A stretch of DNA of 64,000 bases from Candidatus Colwellia aromaticivorans. Its GTDB lineage: Bacteria > Pseudomonadota > Gammaproteobacteria > Enterobacterales > Alteromonadaceae. The stretch is taken from NCBI RefSeq assembly GCF_003333305.1, contig NZ_QOLD01000081.1, positions 1 through 64,000 of the forward strand, given 5' to 3'. Positions 44,598-53,386 of the stretch are shown in pieces (within the stretch, counting starts at the first letter, position 1; every line of letters begins with the position of its first letter). The notes below the pieces were generated by a model. It was not told the DNA's origin. It searched no databases and was given only the letters and a program-made list of their open reading frames with translations. The position numbers and the translations under genes were made by a program.

Positions 44598-46061
44598 TTA
44601 AGTTGTCGTTGCTAATTTTTTAATCTTAAAGCCAATAAAGCCATAAACAACGGCTAATACTGGGTTAATTAAGTTAAAGAAACTATAAAATATATAATCA
44701 AGCGGGTTCACTAATAACACGCTATACATATATGCGCCACAAGTGTTCCACGGAATAAGTGGTGACGTTATTGTTCCTGAATCTTCTAGTGTACGGCTTA
44801 GTACGAGAGGATGTAATCCACGTCGTTGATATTCCTCTTTATACATGCGTCCAGGCATCACAATAGCCATATATTGATCAGCGGTAATTAAGTTTGTACC
44901 TATACATGTTGCTACAGTACTTGCAATTAAACTGCCGGTAGATTTTGCCGTTGCAAGAATCGCACTAACAAATTTACGTAACATACCCAAATATTCTAAT
45001 ACAGAGCCAAAGCTTAAAGCACACATAATTAACCAAATTGTGTTGAGCATTTTCGACATACCACCACCACTTAATAACTTGTCTAATTCTGCATTTCCTG
45101 TAGCAATACTGACACCATCAAAAAAAGCTGTCCACACTACTTTTATATTAGCGGTTAGAACGCCTGTATTCTCATTGGCTAATCGTAAAATCAACTCCTG
45201 TTGAAAGAAAACCGCCCATAAACCTCCCATTAACGCGCCAATAGCAACAGCAGGAAATGCAGGTACTTTTTTTATTGCTAAAAATAATAATACGACTAAT
45301 GGTATTAAATTCAATAGACTAATATTAAATTGCTGTTCTAGTTGATTACTCAAATCTATAATAGACGTCGTTGATGCTGTGGTTTCTTCACTAAAACCTA
45401 AAATTAAAAATAAAATAATAGCAGTTGAAATAGAAGGTACTGTTGTCCAAAACATATAACGTATATGAGAGAATAATTCACTTCCTGCTATAGCTGGCGC
45501 TAAATTGGTGGTTTCAGATAGCGGTGATATTTTATCACCAAAATACGCACCAGAAATGACAGCACCTGCGGTAATTGCTGGATCTAATGATAATCCTTGC
45601 GCAATGCCAATTAATGCCACACCAATCGTTGCTGCCGTGGTCCAAGAGCTACCAATGCTTAAGGCAACAATGCTACAAATAATACAGGCTGCAGCATAGA
45701 ACCAACTGGGATCGAGTATTTGTAAACCATAATAAATCATCGTGGGCACTGTACCCGATAACAACCAAGTACCAATAAGCGATCCAACCGCGAGTAAAAT
45801 AAGCACTGCGCCAAGTGATAAAGAAATACCACTTATAATAGCTTTCTCAATATCATGCCACTTATTACCATTTTTAATGCCGATAATCACCGCAATACCC
45901 ATAGCAATTAACAATGCTATTTGATTAGGTCCATATGATGAGTCATTACCAAAGTAGACTACCGCTATAGCTAATAATGCGACTAAAGATATAACGGGAA
46001 TAAAAGCATCTAACATGCTCGGTTCTTTAGAGTTAGTTTGCTCAAGTGGTTGCTTTGACAT
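44598..46061 (-). CDS. NhaC-type Na+/H+ antiporter family protein
   Basis: 487 residues with about eleven helices. GAVISGAYFGDKISPLSETTNLAP is the NhaC signature, and a second half repeats a similar fold (SRTLEDSGTITSPLIPWNTCGAYM). Exchanges sodium (or malate/lactate in some relatives) for protons at the inner membrane; the specific substrate cannot be assigned. Fits a marine organism. Monocistronic, flanked by repeat E upstream and a terminator downstream. Confidence 0.88.
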   Translation of the reverse strand: MSKQPLEQTNSKEPSMLDAFIPVISLVALLAIAVVYFGNDSSYGPNQIALLIAMGIAVIIGIKNGNKWHDIEKAIISGISLSLGAVLILLAVGSLIGTWLLSGTVPTMIYYGLQILDPSWFYAAACIICSIVALSIGSSWTTAATIGVALIGIAQGLSLDPAITAGAVISGAYFGDKISPLSETTNLAPAIAGSELFSHIRYMFWTTVPSISTAIILFLILGFSEETTASTTSIIDLSNQLEQQFNISLLNLIPLVVLLFLAIKKVPAFPAVAIGALMGGLWAVFFQQELILRLANENTGVLTANIKVVWTAFFDGVSIATGNAELDKLLSGGGMSKMLNTIWLIMCALSFGSVLEYLGMLRKFVSAILATAKSTGSLIASTVATCIGTNLITADQYMAIVMPGRMYKEEYQRRGLHPLVLSRTLEDSGTITSPLIPWNTCGAYMYSVLLVNPLDYIFYSFFNLINPVLAVVYGFIGFKIKKLATTT

Positions 46062-46091
46062 AATTTTAAATTAACCTTTTATTATTATTTT

Positions 46092-46234
46092 ACATGCCTA
46101 TGTAGATGGCTCAGGATCGTCATCCCCGTGATTTCTTAATCGGGGATCTAGTGTATTAAGCGTAATAGATCTTCGATCAGATACTTCGAAGATGACGTAT
46201 GCAGTTACATCCTGAGTTATGTGCATAGGCATGT
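46092..46234. repeat. Nested inverted-repeat element E
   Basis: Ends ACATGCCTATG / CATAGGCATGT are perfectly complementary. Inside them CTCAGGAT pairs with ATCCTGAG, then ATCCCCG with CGGGGAT, and ATCTTCGA/TACTTCGAAGAT pair further in. The whole 143 bases fold on themselves. No ORF. It lies between the prc terminator and the NhaC-type gene. Confidence 0.85.
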
Positions 46235-46298
46235 TATTTTATGTTACTTTGCATATTTATGAGTTTATATAAATAAAAACACTGTAGTTAAGATACAA

Positions 46299-46323
46299 GA
46301 AAGCCGCCCTATAGGCGGCTTTC
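46299..46323 (-). terminator. Terminator of the proQ-prc operon
   Basis: GAAAGCCGCC-TATAG-GGCGGCTTTC, perfect 10-base stem, 15 bases past the prc stop; the tail TTGTAT is only modestly T-rich. Confidence 0.8.
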
Positions 46324-46337
46324 TCACACAATTTTTA

Positions 46338-48440
46338 TTATTTTTTAGCTATCTTACCTAAACTAATTAAATCAAAAGTAATACGTGCTGTTTCATCTAA
46401 AAATGGATCTAATTCATCTAATTCATCAGGTAAATCATCAAGCGAGATTATTCTCTCTTTACCCATATCGACAAGACGTTCATTAGCACGAATAAGTTGT
46501 TTTTCCTTACGCGCTTCCCGTTTAGCTTTGCGTGTTTCTAGGTTAAGAGAAATAGTTTTATCGTCTTTTTCAGCTTTATACTTTTCAATATCAGTGAGTA
46601 AATAATTAAATTCACTGTTACCTTTAATACGTTGTTGGTATAGCGAAGTTAAATAACTAACATCAGTTTTAATATCATTAAGCTTAGTGTATTGCGCTTT
46701 ATCTATCTGATCCCAAGGTAATGCATTTTCCTCTTTACTTTCACCCCAATCTTTAGGGTCTATACCAGAAGGAAAGGAAATATCAGGTAATACACCTCTA
46801 TGTTGAGTGCTGCCGCCGTTAATACGATAAAACTTAGCGATAGTATACTGAATACTACCTAATGGGTTCTCGTATAAATCATATACTCTACCCAAACCTC
46901 TATGTTGTTGCACAGTACCTTTGCCAAAAGTATGCTCACCAACAATGACACCTCGTCCATAATCTTGTATCGCTGCAGCAAAAATTTCTGATGCTGAAGC
47001 GCTGTATCTATCAACCATAACCGTTAAAGGGCCATCATAATAACTAATGCCATCTTTATCACGGAGAACATCAACTCGATTGGCACCATTTCTAATTTGT
47101 ACTACAGGGCCTTTATCGATAAACAAACCCGTTAATAGTGTGGCTTCAGGTAACGAGCCTCCACCATTACTACGCAGATCGATAATAATTCCCTGCACTT
47201 CTTGTTCTTTTAGCTTTGCTATTTCTTTTTTTACATCTCGAGATAAATTATTATAAAAACTTGGAATGGTAATTATCCCCAATTTTTTACCTTGGCTATT
47301 TCTTTCATCAGAGCCATCATCTATACCGACACCTTCAAAATATACTTCAGACTTAGCAGCTTTGTTTTCTAATTTAATTTTATCTCGAACGATGGTGACT
47401 ATTTTAACATTTGAGATATCTTCAGACTTTCCTGAGATTACCTGTAGTCTAACTGTTGTTCCTTTAGGGCCTTTAATTTTATCAACAACATCATCTAATC
47501 GCCAACCGATAATATCTTCAAAATCTTTTTCACCTTGAGCAACACCGACAATACGATCTTTTGCCTTTAATTGTTTCGATTGATCAGCCGGTCCACCACT
47601 AATGACACTTTGAATGACCGTATAATCTTCTTCTGCACGTAATACCGCACCAATACCTTCAAGCGATAAATTCATCTCCATTTGAAAACGCTCTGCATTA
47701 CGAGGAGATAAGTAAGAGGTATGAGGTTCCACTACACGAGCAAAGCTGTTCATTACTAATTGAAAAACATCTTCGCTTTCACTTTGCTTTAAACGCTTAA
47801 TTGCGTATTTATAACGCTTTATTAGTACTTCTTTAATTTTAGGCCATTCTTTACCTGTTAACGTTAAATTTAAGGCGTCAGACTTTACTTTTATACGCCA
47901 TAATTCATTTAATTCAGCGACAGACTCTGCCCAAGCAGCATCTTCACGATCATAAGAATAAACTTCATCTTGGGTATAAATAAATGGTGATTGTTGGGCT
48001 CTTTGATCAGAAGAATCTTCAGTTCCTAATAAACTAAGCGCATATTCATAACGCTCTAAACGACGCTGCATATTTAAATTATAAATATCGTAAGCAAAAT
48101 CGAGTCTACCACGGGCAAAAGCATCATCAAAATCTACACTATATTTTTCAAAACTAGTGATATCTTTGGCTAAAAAAACATGTCGAGAATAATCTAACTG
48201 TTTAATAAATCGTTCAAAAACTTCTTCGGATAATGCATCACTAATTTTAACTTTTTTATAGTGACCACGAGTAAACCTAGCGGTTATACGCTTACTTGCC
48301 GTAGCATGCTGACTTTCCGGTGCTAAAATAGGCAGTTCTAGATCTTTACTTTCATCAATAAATGCTAAAGCACTTATACTACCTATTGAGAAACTTACCG
48401 ATATTGAAACGGCAAGTGCTATACGACAAAGTTTTTGCAT
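46338..48440 (-). CDS. prc: Tail-specific (carboxy-terminal processing) protease Prc
   Basis: 700 residues from ATG 48440 (GGAG eight bases upstream; the frame extends ten codons further without need). Signal peptide SISVSFSIGSISALAF. N-terminal helical domain about 50-240, PDZ domain about 240-330 (LSLEGIGAVLRAEED), S41 protease domain with DLRSNGGGSLPEA, catalytic Ser in YSASASEIFAAA and Lys in GEHTFGKGTVQ. DUF3340-like C-terminal region. Periplasmic; degrades proteins with nonpolar C-termini and processes FtsI/penicillin-binding protein 3 and lipoprotein partners in E. coli. 52 bases after proQ, the conserved order. Confidence 0.95.
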   Translation of the reverse strand: MQKLCRIALAVSISVSFSIGSISALAFIDESKDLELPILAPESQHATASKRITARFTRGHYKKVKISDALSEEVFERFIKQLDYSRHVFLAKDITSFEKYSVDFDDAFARGRLDFAYDIYNLNMQRRLERYEYALSLLGTEDSSDQRAQQSPFIYTQDEVYSYDREDAAWAESVAELNELWRIKVKSDALNLTLTGKEWPKIKEVLIKRYKYAIKRLKQSESEDVFQLVMNSFARVVEPHTSYLSPRNAERFQMEMNLSLEGIGAVLRAEEDYTVIQSVISGGPADQSKQLKAKDRIVGVAQGEKDFEDIIGWRLDDVVDKIKGPKGTTVRLQVISGKSEDISNVKIVTIVRDKIKLENKAAKSEVYFEGVGIDDGSDERNSQGKKLGIITIPSFYNNLSRDVKKEIAKLKEQEVQGIIIDLRSNGGGSLPEATLLTGLFIDKGPVVQIRNGANRVDVLRDKDGISYYDGPLTVMVDRYSASASEIFAAAIQDYGRGVIVGEHTFGKGTVQQHRGLGRVYDLYENPLGSIQYTIAKFYRINGGSTQHRGVLPDISFPSGIDPKDWGESKEENALPWDQIDKAQYTKLNDIKTDVSYLTSLYQQRIKGNSEFNYLLTDIEKYKAEKDDKTISLNLETRKAKREARKEKQLIRANERLVDMGKERIISLDDLPDELDELDPFLDETARITFDLISLGKIAKK

Positions 48441-48492
48441 ACATACTTCTCCAAACTGTTTTCTTAACACAACTGAGTTTTAACAGGTAAAT

Positions 48493-49167
48493 TTATGAAT
48501 ATATGTTCTTCATTTGTGTTTTTATAATCATGCCTGAGTCTAACTGAACACTAATGTCTTTACCTGAAATTTCAGTAATGGTTGCATTCATAGGTGAATT
48601 ACCTAACTGAACTTTAACCTTACATCCTACAGTTATTGTAGCTGATTCTACAGGTTTCAATGGCGGTAACTCTTTTTTTACTGCTTTACCTTTGGTTGAT
48701 TTGACTGATTTATACTTAGCCGGATCAACTTTTATTTCTGTAGAGGTCTTGCTAGCACTGTCTTTAGACTTAGAGCCTTTATAAGGCTTCTTTGTTCCAT
48801 TATCAGGTACTTTTTTATTCGCAGAAGAATTGTTACCAAATTTTTCTTGGCTTTCTTTTAACGTTTTACTAGCATAGTTAGCTTGCTCTTCATCAATCTT
48901 AGCAACATCTTTACCGTCTATATCAACACGGAATGTACCTACTTTGATTGCTTTAAGATAACGCCAACTGCTGGTGTAATGTCTTAATGCTTGACGCAAA
49001 CGGGTTTTACTAACCGTTTCATCATCGCTAAGTTTTTCGGATAAATCTTGAAAGATCCCCACTTTTAATGGCTTTACTTGGCCTTTAACTGAAAAGCATT
49101 CAGGAAACTTCTCGGTTAAGTAGGTAATAATGTCTTTAGTGCTTATTCGTTTAATTTCAGTTTCCAT
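48493..49167 (-). CDS. proQ: RNA chaperone ProQ
   Basis: 224 residues. N-terminal ProQ/FinO domain about 5-120 (YLTEKFPECFSVKGQVKPLKVGIFQDL, RLRQALRHYTSSWRYLKAIK-VGTFRVDIDG). A Lys/Ser-rich linker follows (about 120-175) and a C-terminal Tudor-like domain (VKVQLGNSPMNATITEISGKD-ISVQL). Binds structured sRNAs and mRNA 3' ends. In E. coli the order is msrC-proQ-prc; here repeat F and a small gene lie between the msrC remnant and proQ. Confidence 0.95.
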   Translation of the reverse strand: METEIKRISTKDIITYLTEKFPECFSVKGQVKPLKVGIFQDLSEKLSDDETVSKTRLRQALRHYTSSWRYLKAIKVGTFRVDIDGKDVAKIDEEQANYASKTLKESQEKFGNNSSANKKVPDNGTKKPYKGSKSKDSASKTSTEIKVDPAKYKSVKSTKGKAVKKELPPLKPVESATITVGCKVKVQLGNSPMNATITEISGKDISVQLDSGMIIKTQMKNIYS

Positions 49168-49201
49168 AAATACAACTTTTATACAGTTTTAGTTAAATAG
49201 G

Positions 49202-49472
49202 TTAGGGGCTGTTGATATTTCGCTGTTAAATTTTGTTCGAGATAAAAGCGTTTTAATCGCGGCGAGTAGTGTGTAGCCTAGTCACTCTAAGCAAATACTA
49301 CTCAACAAAGAGTAAAACACTTTTAGCCGAATCCTTCGGACAGCGTTTGTTGGTCGTTTTTACGGCGTTATCGCCTTTTTATGTGGAACAACCACATGAC
49401 AAAGGCTCTGCCTTGTATAAACACCCAACAAATAGCTGCAAAAACAATATCAAAAGATCAACAGGCCCTAAA
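49202..49472. repeat. Dispersed repeat F with TTAGGGGCTGTTGAT ends
   Basis: Inverted ends TTAGGGGCTGTTGAT / ATCAACAGGCCCTAA (one mismatch) bound 271 bases. The interior has CGAATCCTTCGGACAG, TTACGGCGTTATCGCC and ATGTGGAACAACCACAT, which all look like small stems. I have seen this type in other Alteromonadales. The element abuts the stop codon of the small gene at 49473. Confidence 0.8.
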
Positions 49473-49763
49473 TTAATAATCTTCTCGTTGAAGGTGTTGC
49501 TCTCGATTATCAAGAACGTGTTTACACCACTCATAAATATCTGCAGATTCTAAATCAGGTAATACTTCTTGCCCAATCCAGGTATCCCAAATTAAAGCTA
49601 ATAACTGCTCTAATATTTCAGTTTCTATATCTTCTTCCGCTAAGTCATACAGAGTATGGTAAATTTCATTCACAATCTCAGCGACAACTTCTTCTTGACC
49701 ATCCCAATCACCGACAACAGCTTCGGAGACTAAATAATCATGTATTACAACAAATTCTTTCAT
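49473..49763 (-). CDS. Small acidic protein of unknown function downstream of msrC
   Basis: 96 residues, strongly acidic (about a quarter Asp/Glu), helical, no signal peptide or membrane segment. Trp in VGDWDGQEE and IWDTWIG, with YEWCKHVLDN near the end. No family recognised. Its ATG sits one base after the ancestral msrC stop, so it was translationally coupled to msrC and may now be poorly translated. Conserved-looking sequence suggests a real gene. Confidence 0.65.
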   Translation of the reverse strand: MKEFVVIHDYLVSEAVVGDWDGQEEVVAEIVNEIYHTLYDLAEEDIETEILEQLLALIWDTWIGQEVLPDLESADIYEWCKHVLDNREQHLQREDY

Positions 49764-49764
49764 A

Positions 49765-50251
49765 TTAACTGACTCTTTTTAAATATTGCTTCCTGGCAGT
49801 TAAACTTTTCTCAAACATTTGTACAATCAATTCTAAGCCTGTTTAAACAATTTGGTTAAAACGTTCAAAAGCCGTACTATCAAGCTATTGTATCACCCTT
49901 AAGTTGAACAGGAATAACAATTTCTGAGTTACTAGAGGCATCACAAGCAATATGCCCATCAAATTGATGAACATCATCAATACGTTGAGTTGTTATTGTT
50001 TGAGCTGCAGTGCCGCAAACGCCAGCGCCAGCACCAAGAGGTATACGAATACAAACGACATTACCTTGAAAAGGACCAAGAACAAGTTCTTTGTCTATTA
50101 CTCGATAAAAACCAACCCTATTTACCTGTACTAAAACATTAAAGAGCAAAGCCGAGATGTTTTCCATATTGGTAATAGGGTATGTTTTATCTGATATTAG
50201 TACTTTAGTTTGCGCTAATAAATCTCGATAAAACTCAATTTTTTTTGTCAA
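49765..50251 (-). pseudogene. msrC: Free methionine-(R)-sulfoxide reductase, frameshifted
   Basis: The GAF-domain enzyme reduces free Met-(R)-sulfoxide. Residues 1-123 follow E. coli MsrC (LVLGPFQGNVVCIRIPLG, GVCGTAA, DGHIACDASSNSEIVIPV), with the catalytic cysteines present. After GDTIA the frame stops. In the +1 frame the expected C-terminus resumes (DSTAFERFNQI, then a TAA where Gln is expected, then TGLELIVQMFEKSL, ending RVS) at 49765. An 11-14 base deletion of the V-L-D-I codons plus one nonsense change explains this. A Gly-Ala insertion (GAGAGVCGT) and loss of the usual Trp (NRVGFYR instead of NWAGFYL) also point to relaxed selection. Confidence 0.85.
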
Positions 50252-50356
50252 TTATAAAAGCCATGAAAAGATGTTTGCTAAAAACGCATAACATACCTTG
50301 AAAGCTGTTTAAATTAAAGCTTTTATCTAGACAAAGTATCTATTTTTGCCCTTTAC

Positions 50357-51172
50357 TTACTCTTGAATAGAAAATTTAACCAATACACTAGCGTTAATGA
50401 CTTGATTACCAACTTGAGAGTTATGATTAGGGGTTACTTCAGCAGACATCATTGCTGAACTCATGCGAGGTCGATAATAATTGCTACTGAGCTCTTTAAC
50501 ATAGAGTAATTTACCTAAAGCAACGTTTGAGTGACTTGCTATTTGAATCGCTTTCTTCTTGGCATTATTGATTGCTTGAACTAGCGCTTGTTGATAATGC
50601 TTTTCCGTATCTTCGACTGACATAGCTAAAGGGGAAATATGACTAACACCTAATTTAATAATATTATTTAGAAATTGGTCATAATCTTTAATACTTGAAA
50701 AGTTTATGCTAATAGTTCGTCTTAACTCAAAATATTTTGGTTTAATATTATTTTGATTATTAACAGCGTTAGCCCCAACATATACTTTACTGTGTTGATT
50801 ATTTGGAAAGGAACTATTCCCTACTCTTTGACTAACTTCTACACCTTCAACTGTAATTGACGGTTTTTCTTCGACTACTCTTAAAGTAACCCTAGCAGAG
50901 TTGATCTCGTGATTTTTAATGCCAAGACTTTTTGCGACTTGCACTACTTGGTTACTTTTATGATCAACAACCGCTCTTATTTTATCAGTGTGTCGACCAC
51001 GCTCAACAATCGATATCGATAATGAAAAACGATCCGGTACAGCTAAAACACTTGCTTGTCCCTTAACTTCTATATTAGGAGTTTCACCATTATAAGCCAT
51101 ACTACTACCACTTAAAATCAATGTGATAATAGCTAATGTACTAATAAAATAAGACATTAAAAACTTAGTCAT
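50357..51172 (-). CDS. SIMPL-domain (DUF541) periplasmic protein
   Basis: 271 residues, signal peptide about 1-26 (ALIITLILSGSSMAY-like). The SIMPL domain opens with IEVKGQASVLAVPDRFSLSISI and contains VAKSLGIKNHEINSARVTL and the AINNAKKKAIQIASHSNVALGKLLYVKE motif. In E. coli YggE relatives are linked to oxidative stress tolerance; the biochemical role is unknown. 24 bases downstream of the DUF2057 gene, same strand. Confidence 0.88.
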   Translation of the reverse strand: MTKFLMSYFISTLAIITLILSGSSMAYNGETPNIEVKGQASVLAVPDRFSLSISIVERGRHTDKIRAVVDHKSNQVVQVAKSLGIKNHEINSARVTLRVVEEKPSITVEGVEVSQRVGNSSFPNNQHSKVYVGANAVNNQNNIKPKYFELRRTISINFSSIKDYDQFLNNIIKLGVSHISPLAMSVEDTEKHYQQALVQAINNAKKKAIQIASHSNVALGKLLYVKELSSNYYRPRMSSAMMSAEVTPNHNSQVGNQVINASVLVKFSIQE

Positions 51173-51196
51173 AGATAACTCCTAAAAATTTATTTA

Positions 51197-51874
51197 TTAA
51201 TTTTCCTTAGTAAATTGCTTAAAACGTTGTTTTTCATCATTAGAAGCATTTTGCCACCAGTACTTTAACATCGCTAAAGAGTTAACTTGTATCAAGGTAC
51301 TTGCTTGTTTTTCTGACATGACAATTGGGGCTGTTGATGGAGCACTTTTCGTTTGAATAGTTTGCTTTGTAGCGAGTGCACTAACAGCTATATCAACTTG
51401 CTTAGCTAATTTATAATCAGAGACTTTTTCTAATGTTAAATTAAGTTGATTATCATGACCATCTGTTAGTCTCAATTCCGGTGACTTTTTAAAGTTTTCA
51501 GCAGCCGCTAAATCCTTTATTGTAATAGTGCTTAGTTTAAGCTGACTCTGGTCAGTAATAGTAAATTTAACAACAAATTCTTGTGATTCAACCCTTCTCT
51601 CTTCAGCAAACTCTAGGTCTTCAAAAACGTCTTTATATCGTACTATTAACGCATTATTACCTTGGTTAAGTTCGAAAGAAGATTTATTATCTAAAAATCC
51701 ATTATCTACAGTTTTATCATTTACTTCACTGACGACTAAATTATCAGACACATTAACGGTTACAGCAAAAACCTGCATGGAAATAGTGCTTAGTGAGCCA
51801 CAAATGAATAGTGCAGTCAGAGTTGGTATATTAAAAAACCTAGCCAAAATAAAAATCCTTAAAAATATGTTCAT
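51197..51874 (-). CDS. DUF2057 family (YccT-like) exported protein
   Basis: 225 residues with signal segment about 8-37. Mature start VTVNVSDNLVVSEVNDKTVD, then FELNQGNNALIVRYKDVFED, matching the DUF2057 pattern of a beta-sandwich. The C-terminal helix MLKYWWQNASNDEKQRFKQF is typical of the family. YccT affects curli and cell-surface traits in enterobacteria; the role here is unknown. Confidence 0.8.
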   Translation of the reverse strand: MNIFLRIFILARFFNIPTLTALFICGSLSTISMQVFAVTVNVSDNLVVSEVNDKTVDNGFLDNKSSFELNQGNNALIVRYKDVFEDLEFAEERRVESQEFVVKFTITDQSQLKLSTITIKDLAAAENFKKSPELRLTDGHDNQLNLTLEKVSDYKLAKQVDIAVSALATKQTIQTKSAPSTAPIVMSEKQASTLIQVNSLAMLKYWWQNASNDEKQRFKQFTKEN

Positions 51875-51989
51875 TAGAATAGTCTCTTTATAAACTGACT
51901 AGGCTGTAAATCAAAGTAAAATAATCAAAAGTAGGTAAAATATAGCCTAAAGTACTAATATTTCTTTTCTCAAGTTGAAAATCTAACCG

Positions 51990-53180
51990 TTAAAAACAAT
52001 CACCAGGAATTTTCACCCAGCCTTCCATCAGCACTCTAGCACTACGACTCATACTCACTTTTTTCACCGTCCAGTTGCCATCAATACACTCAGCTTGTGC
52101 GCCAACTTTTAGTGTACCTGATGGATGACCGAAAGTTACTGAACTTCCCTCACCTGAGTCTGCGGCCAAATTTGCAGCAAGGGCAACCAGTGTGCCAGGA
52201 ATAGCTGCAGCAGTACCTATAGCAACAGCAGCAGTTCCCATCATGGCATGGTGTAACTTACCCATAGAGAGAGCACGCACATGTAAATCAATATCAGTAG
52301 CAGCAATGTTTTTACCGCTTGAAGATGTATAAGCTTGCGCTGGTGCAACAAACGCTACTTTAGGGGTATGTTGACGAGAAGCAGCTTCAGAAATATCACT
52401 AATTAAGCCCATTTTCATAGCGCCATAAGCACGAATTGTTTCAAAGCGTGTTAATGCTTTTTCATCACCATTAATTGCCTCTTGAAGTTCGGTACCTGTA
52501 TACCCTATTTCGTCGGCATTTAAGAAGATGGTTGGAATACCTGCTGTTATCATAGTTGCTTTAAACGTGCCAATATCAGGCACAACAAGATCATCAACTA
52601 AATTGCCTGTAGGGAACATCGCTTCGCTTGGATCCACGGGTGCAACAAAATCAACTTGCACTTCAGCCGCAGGAAAAGTTACCCCGTCAAGTTCAAAATC
52701 ACCCGTTTCTTGTACTTCACCTTGAGTAATTGGTACATGAGCAATAATTGTTTTGCTGATATTTTTTTGCCAAATTCGCACTTCGCAAATACCGTTTTCA
52801 GGTATTCTATCGGCACTAACTAAACCAGAACTAATAGCAAAAGAGCCTACCGCAGCGGTAAGATTGCCGCAGTTACCACTCCAATCAACAAACGCTTTAT
52901 CAATAGCTACTTGTCCAAAAAGATAATCAACATCATGATCGGCTTGTTCTGATTTAGCTAAGATTACTGTTTTACTGGTACTTGACGTTGCTCCGCCCAT
53001 ACCATCGGTTTGTTTACCATATGGATCAGGACTACCAATTACGCGCAATAACATATTGTCGCGAGATTCACCGGGAACCTGACAACGTTCTGGCAAATCG
53101 GTTAAATTAAAAAATACACCTTTAGATGTACCACCACGAATGTACGTTGCTGGAATTTTTACTTGAGGTACGAAAGCCAT
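51990..53180 (-). CDS. prpF: 2-methylaconitate cis-trans isomerase PrpF
   Basis: 396 residues, diaminopimelate-epimerase-like fold. Isomerises the 2-methylaconitate made by AcnD so that it can be hydrated to 2-methylisocitrate. Motifs: PATYIRGGTSKGVFF, RVIGSPDPYGKQTDGMGGATSSTSK, DWSGNCGNL (catalytic Cys region), AMMGTAAVAIGTAAAIPGT and VTFGHPSGTLKVGA. AAGGAGAG ribosome site. Last gene of the prp operon, behind a hairpin. Confidence 0.96.
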   Translation of the reverse strand: MAFVPQVKIPATYIRGGTSKGVFFNLTDLPERCQVPGESRDNMLLRVIGSPDPYGKQTDGMGGATSSTSKTVILAKSEQADHDVDYLFGQVAIDKAFVDWSGNCGNLTAAVGSFAISSGLVSADRIPENGICEVRIWQKNISKTIIAHVPITQGEVQETGDFELDGVTFPAAEVQVDFVAPVDPSEAMFPTGNLVDDLVVPDIGTFKATMITAGIPTIFLNADEIGYTGTELQEAINGDEKALTRFETIRAYGAMKMGLISDISEAASRQHTPKVAFVAPAQAYTSSSGKNIAATDIDLHVRALSMGKLHHAMMGTAAVAIGTAAAIPGTLVALAANLAADSGEGSSVTFGHPSGTLKVGAQAECIDGNWTVKKVSMSRSARVLMEGWVKIPGDCF

Positions 53181-53206
53181 TGCTCTCTCCTTTTATTTTT
53201 TCTTAC

Positions 53207-53241
53207 AAAAATGGCACATTATCTTTTAGAACAATGTGCCA
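53207..53241 (-). terminator. Hairpin between acnD and prpF
   Basis: On the minus strand TGGCACATT, a 12-base loop, AATGTGCCA then TTTTT, just upstream of the prpF ribosome site. It may act as a partial terminator that lowers prpF expression. Confidence 0.6.
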
Positions 53242-53268
53242 CTTTAAAATTAAATCAATCAAGTTTGA

Positions 53269-53386
53269 TGTCTAGACGAATTATTTATATTGAGAGCAAG
53301 GCGACTGCACGGAGATTGGTAACTAATATTAGCCCCAAAGTGAGTACAGCCAACGCAGCTATCATTAGAAATAAACGTTTAGACAT
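53269..53386. repeat. Short dispersed repeat G
   Basis: Ends TGTCTAGACG / CGTTTAGACA are inverted with one mismatch, and flank about 100 bases (GAGAGCAAGGCGACTGCACG) that do not code. Its right end overlaps the last codons of acnD and supplies the stop codon. Confidence 0.6.

Noticed and set aside
49269-49553. 94-codon plus-strand ORF in repeat F
   Set aside because: It runs from the repeat into the antisense of the small acidic gene and has no codon or motif support.
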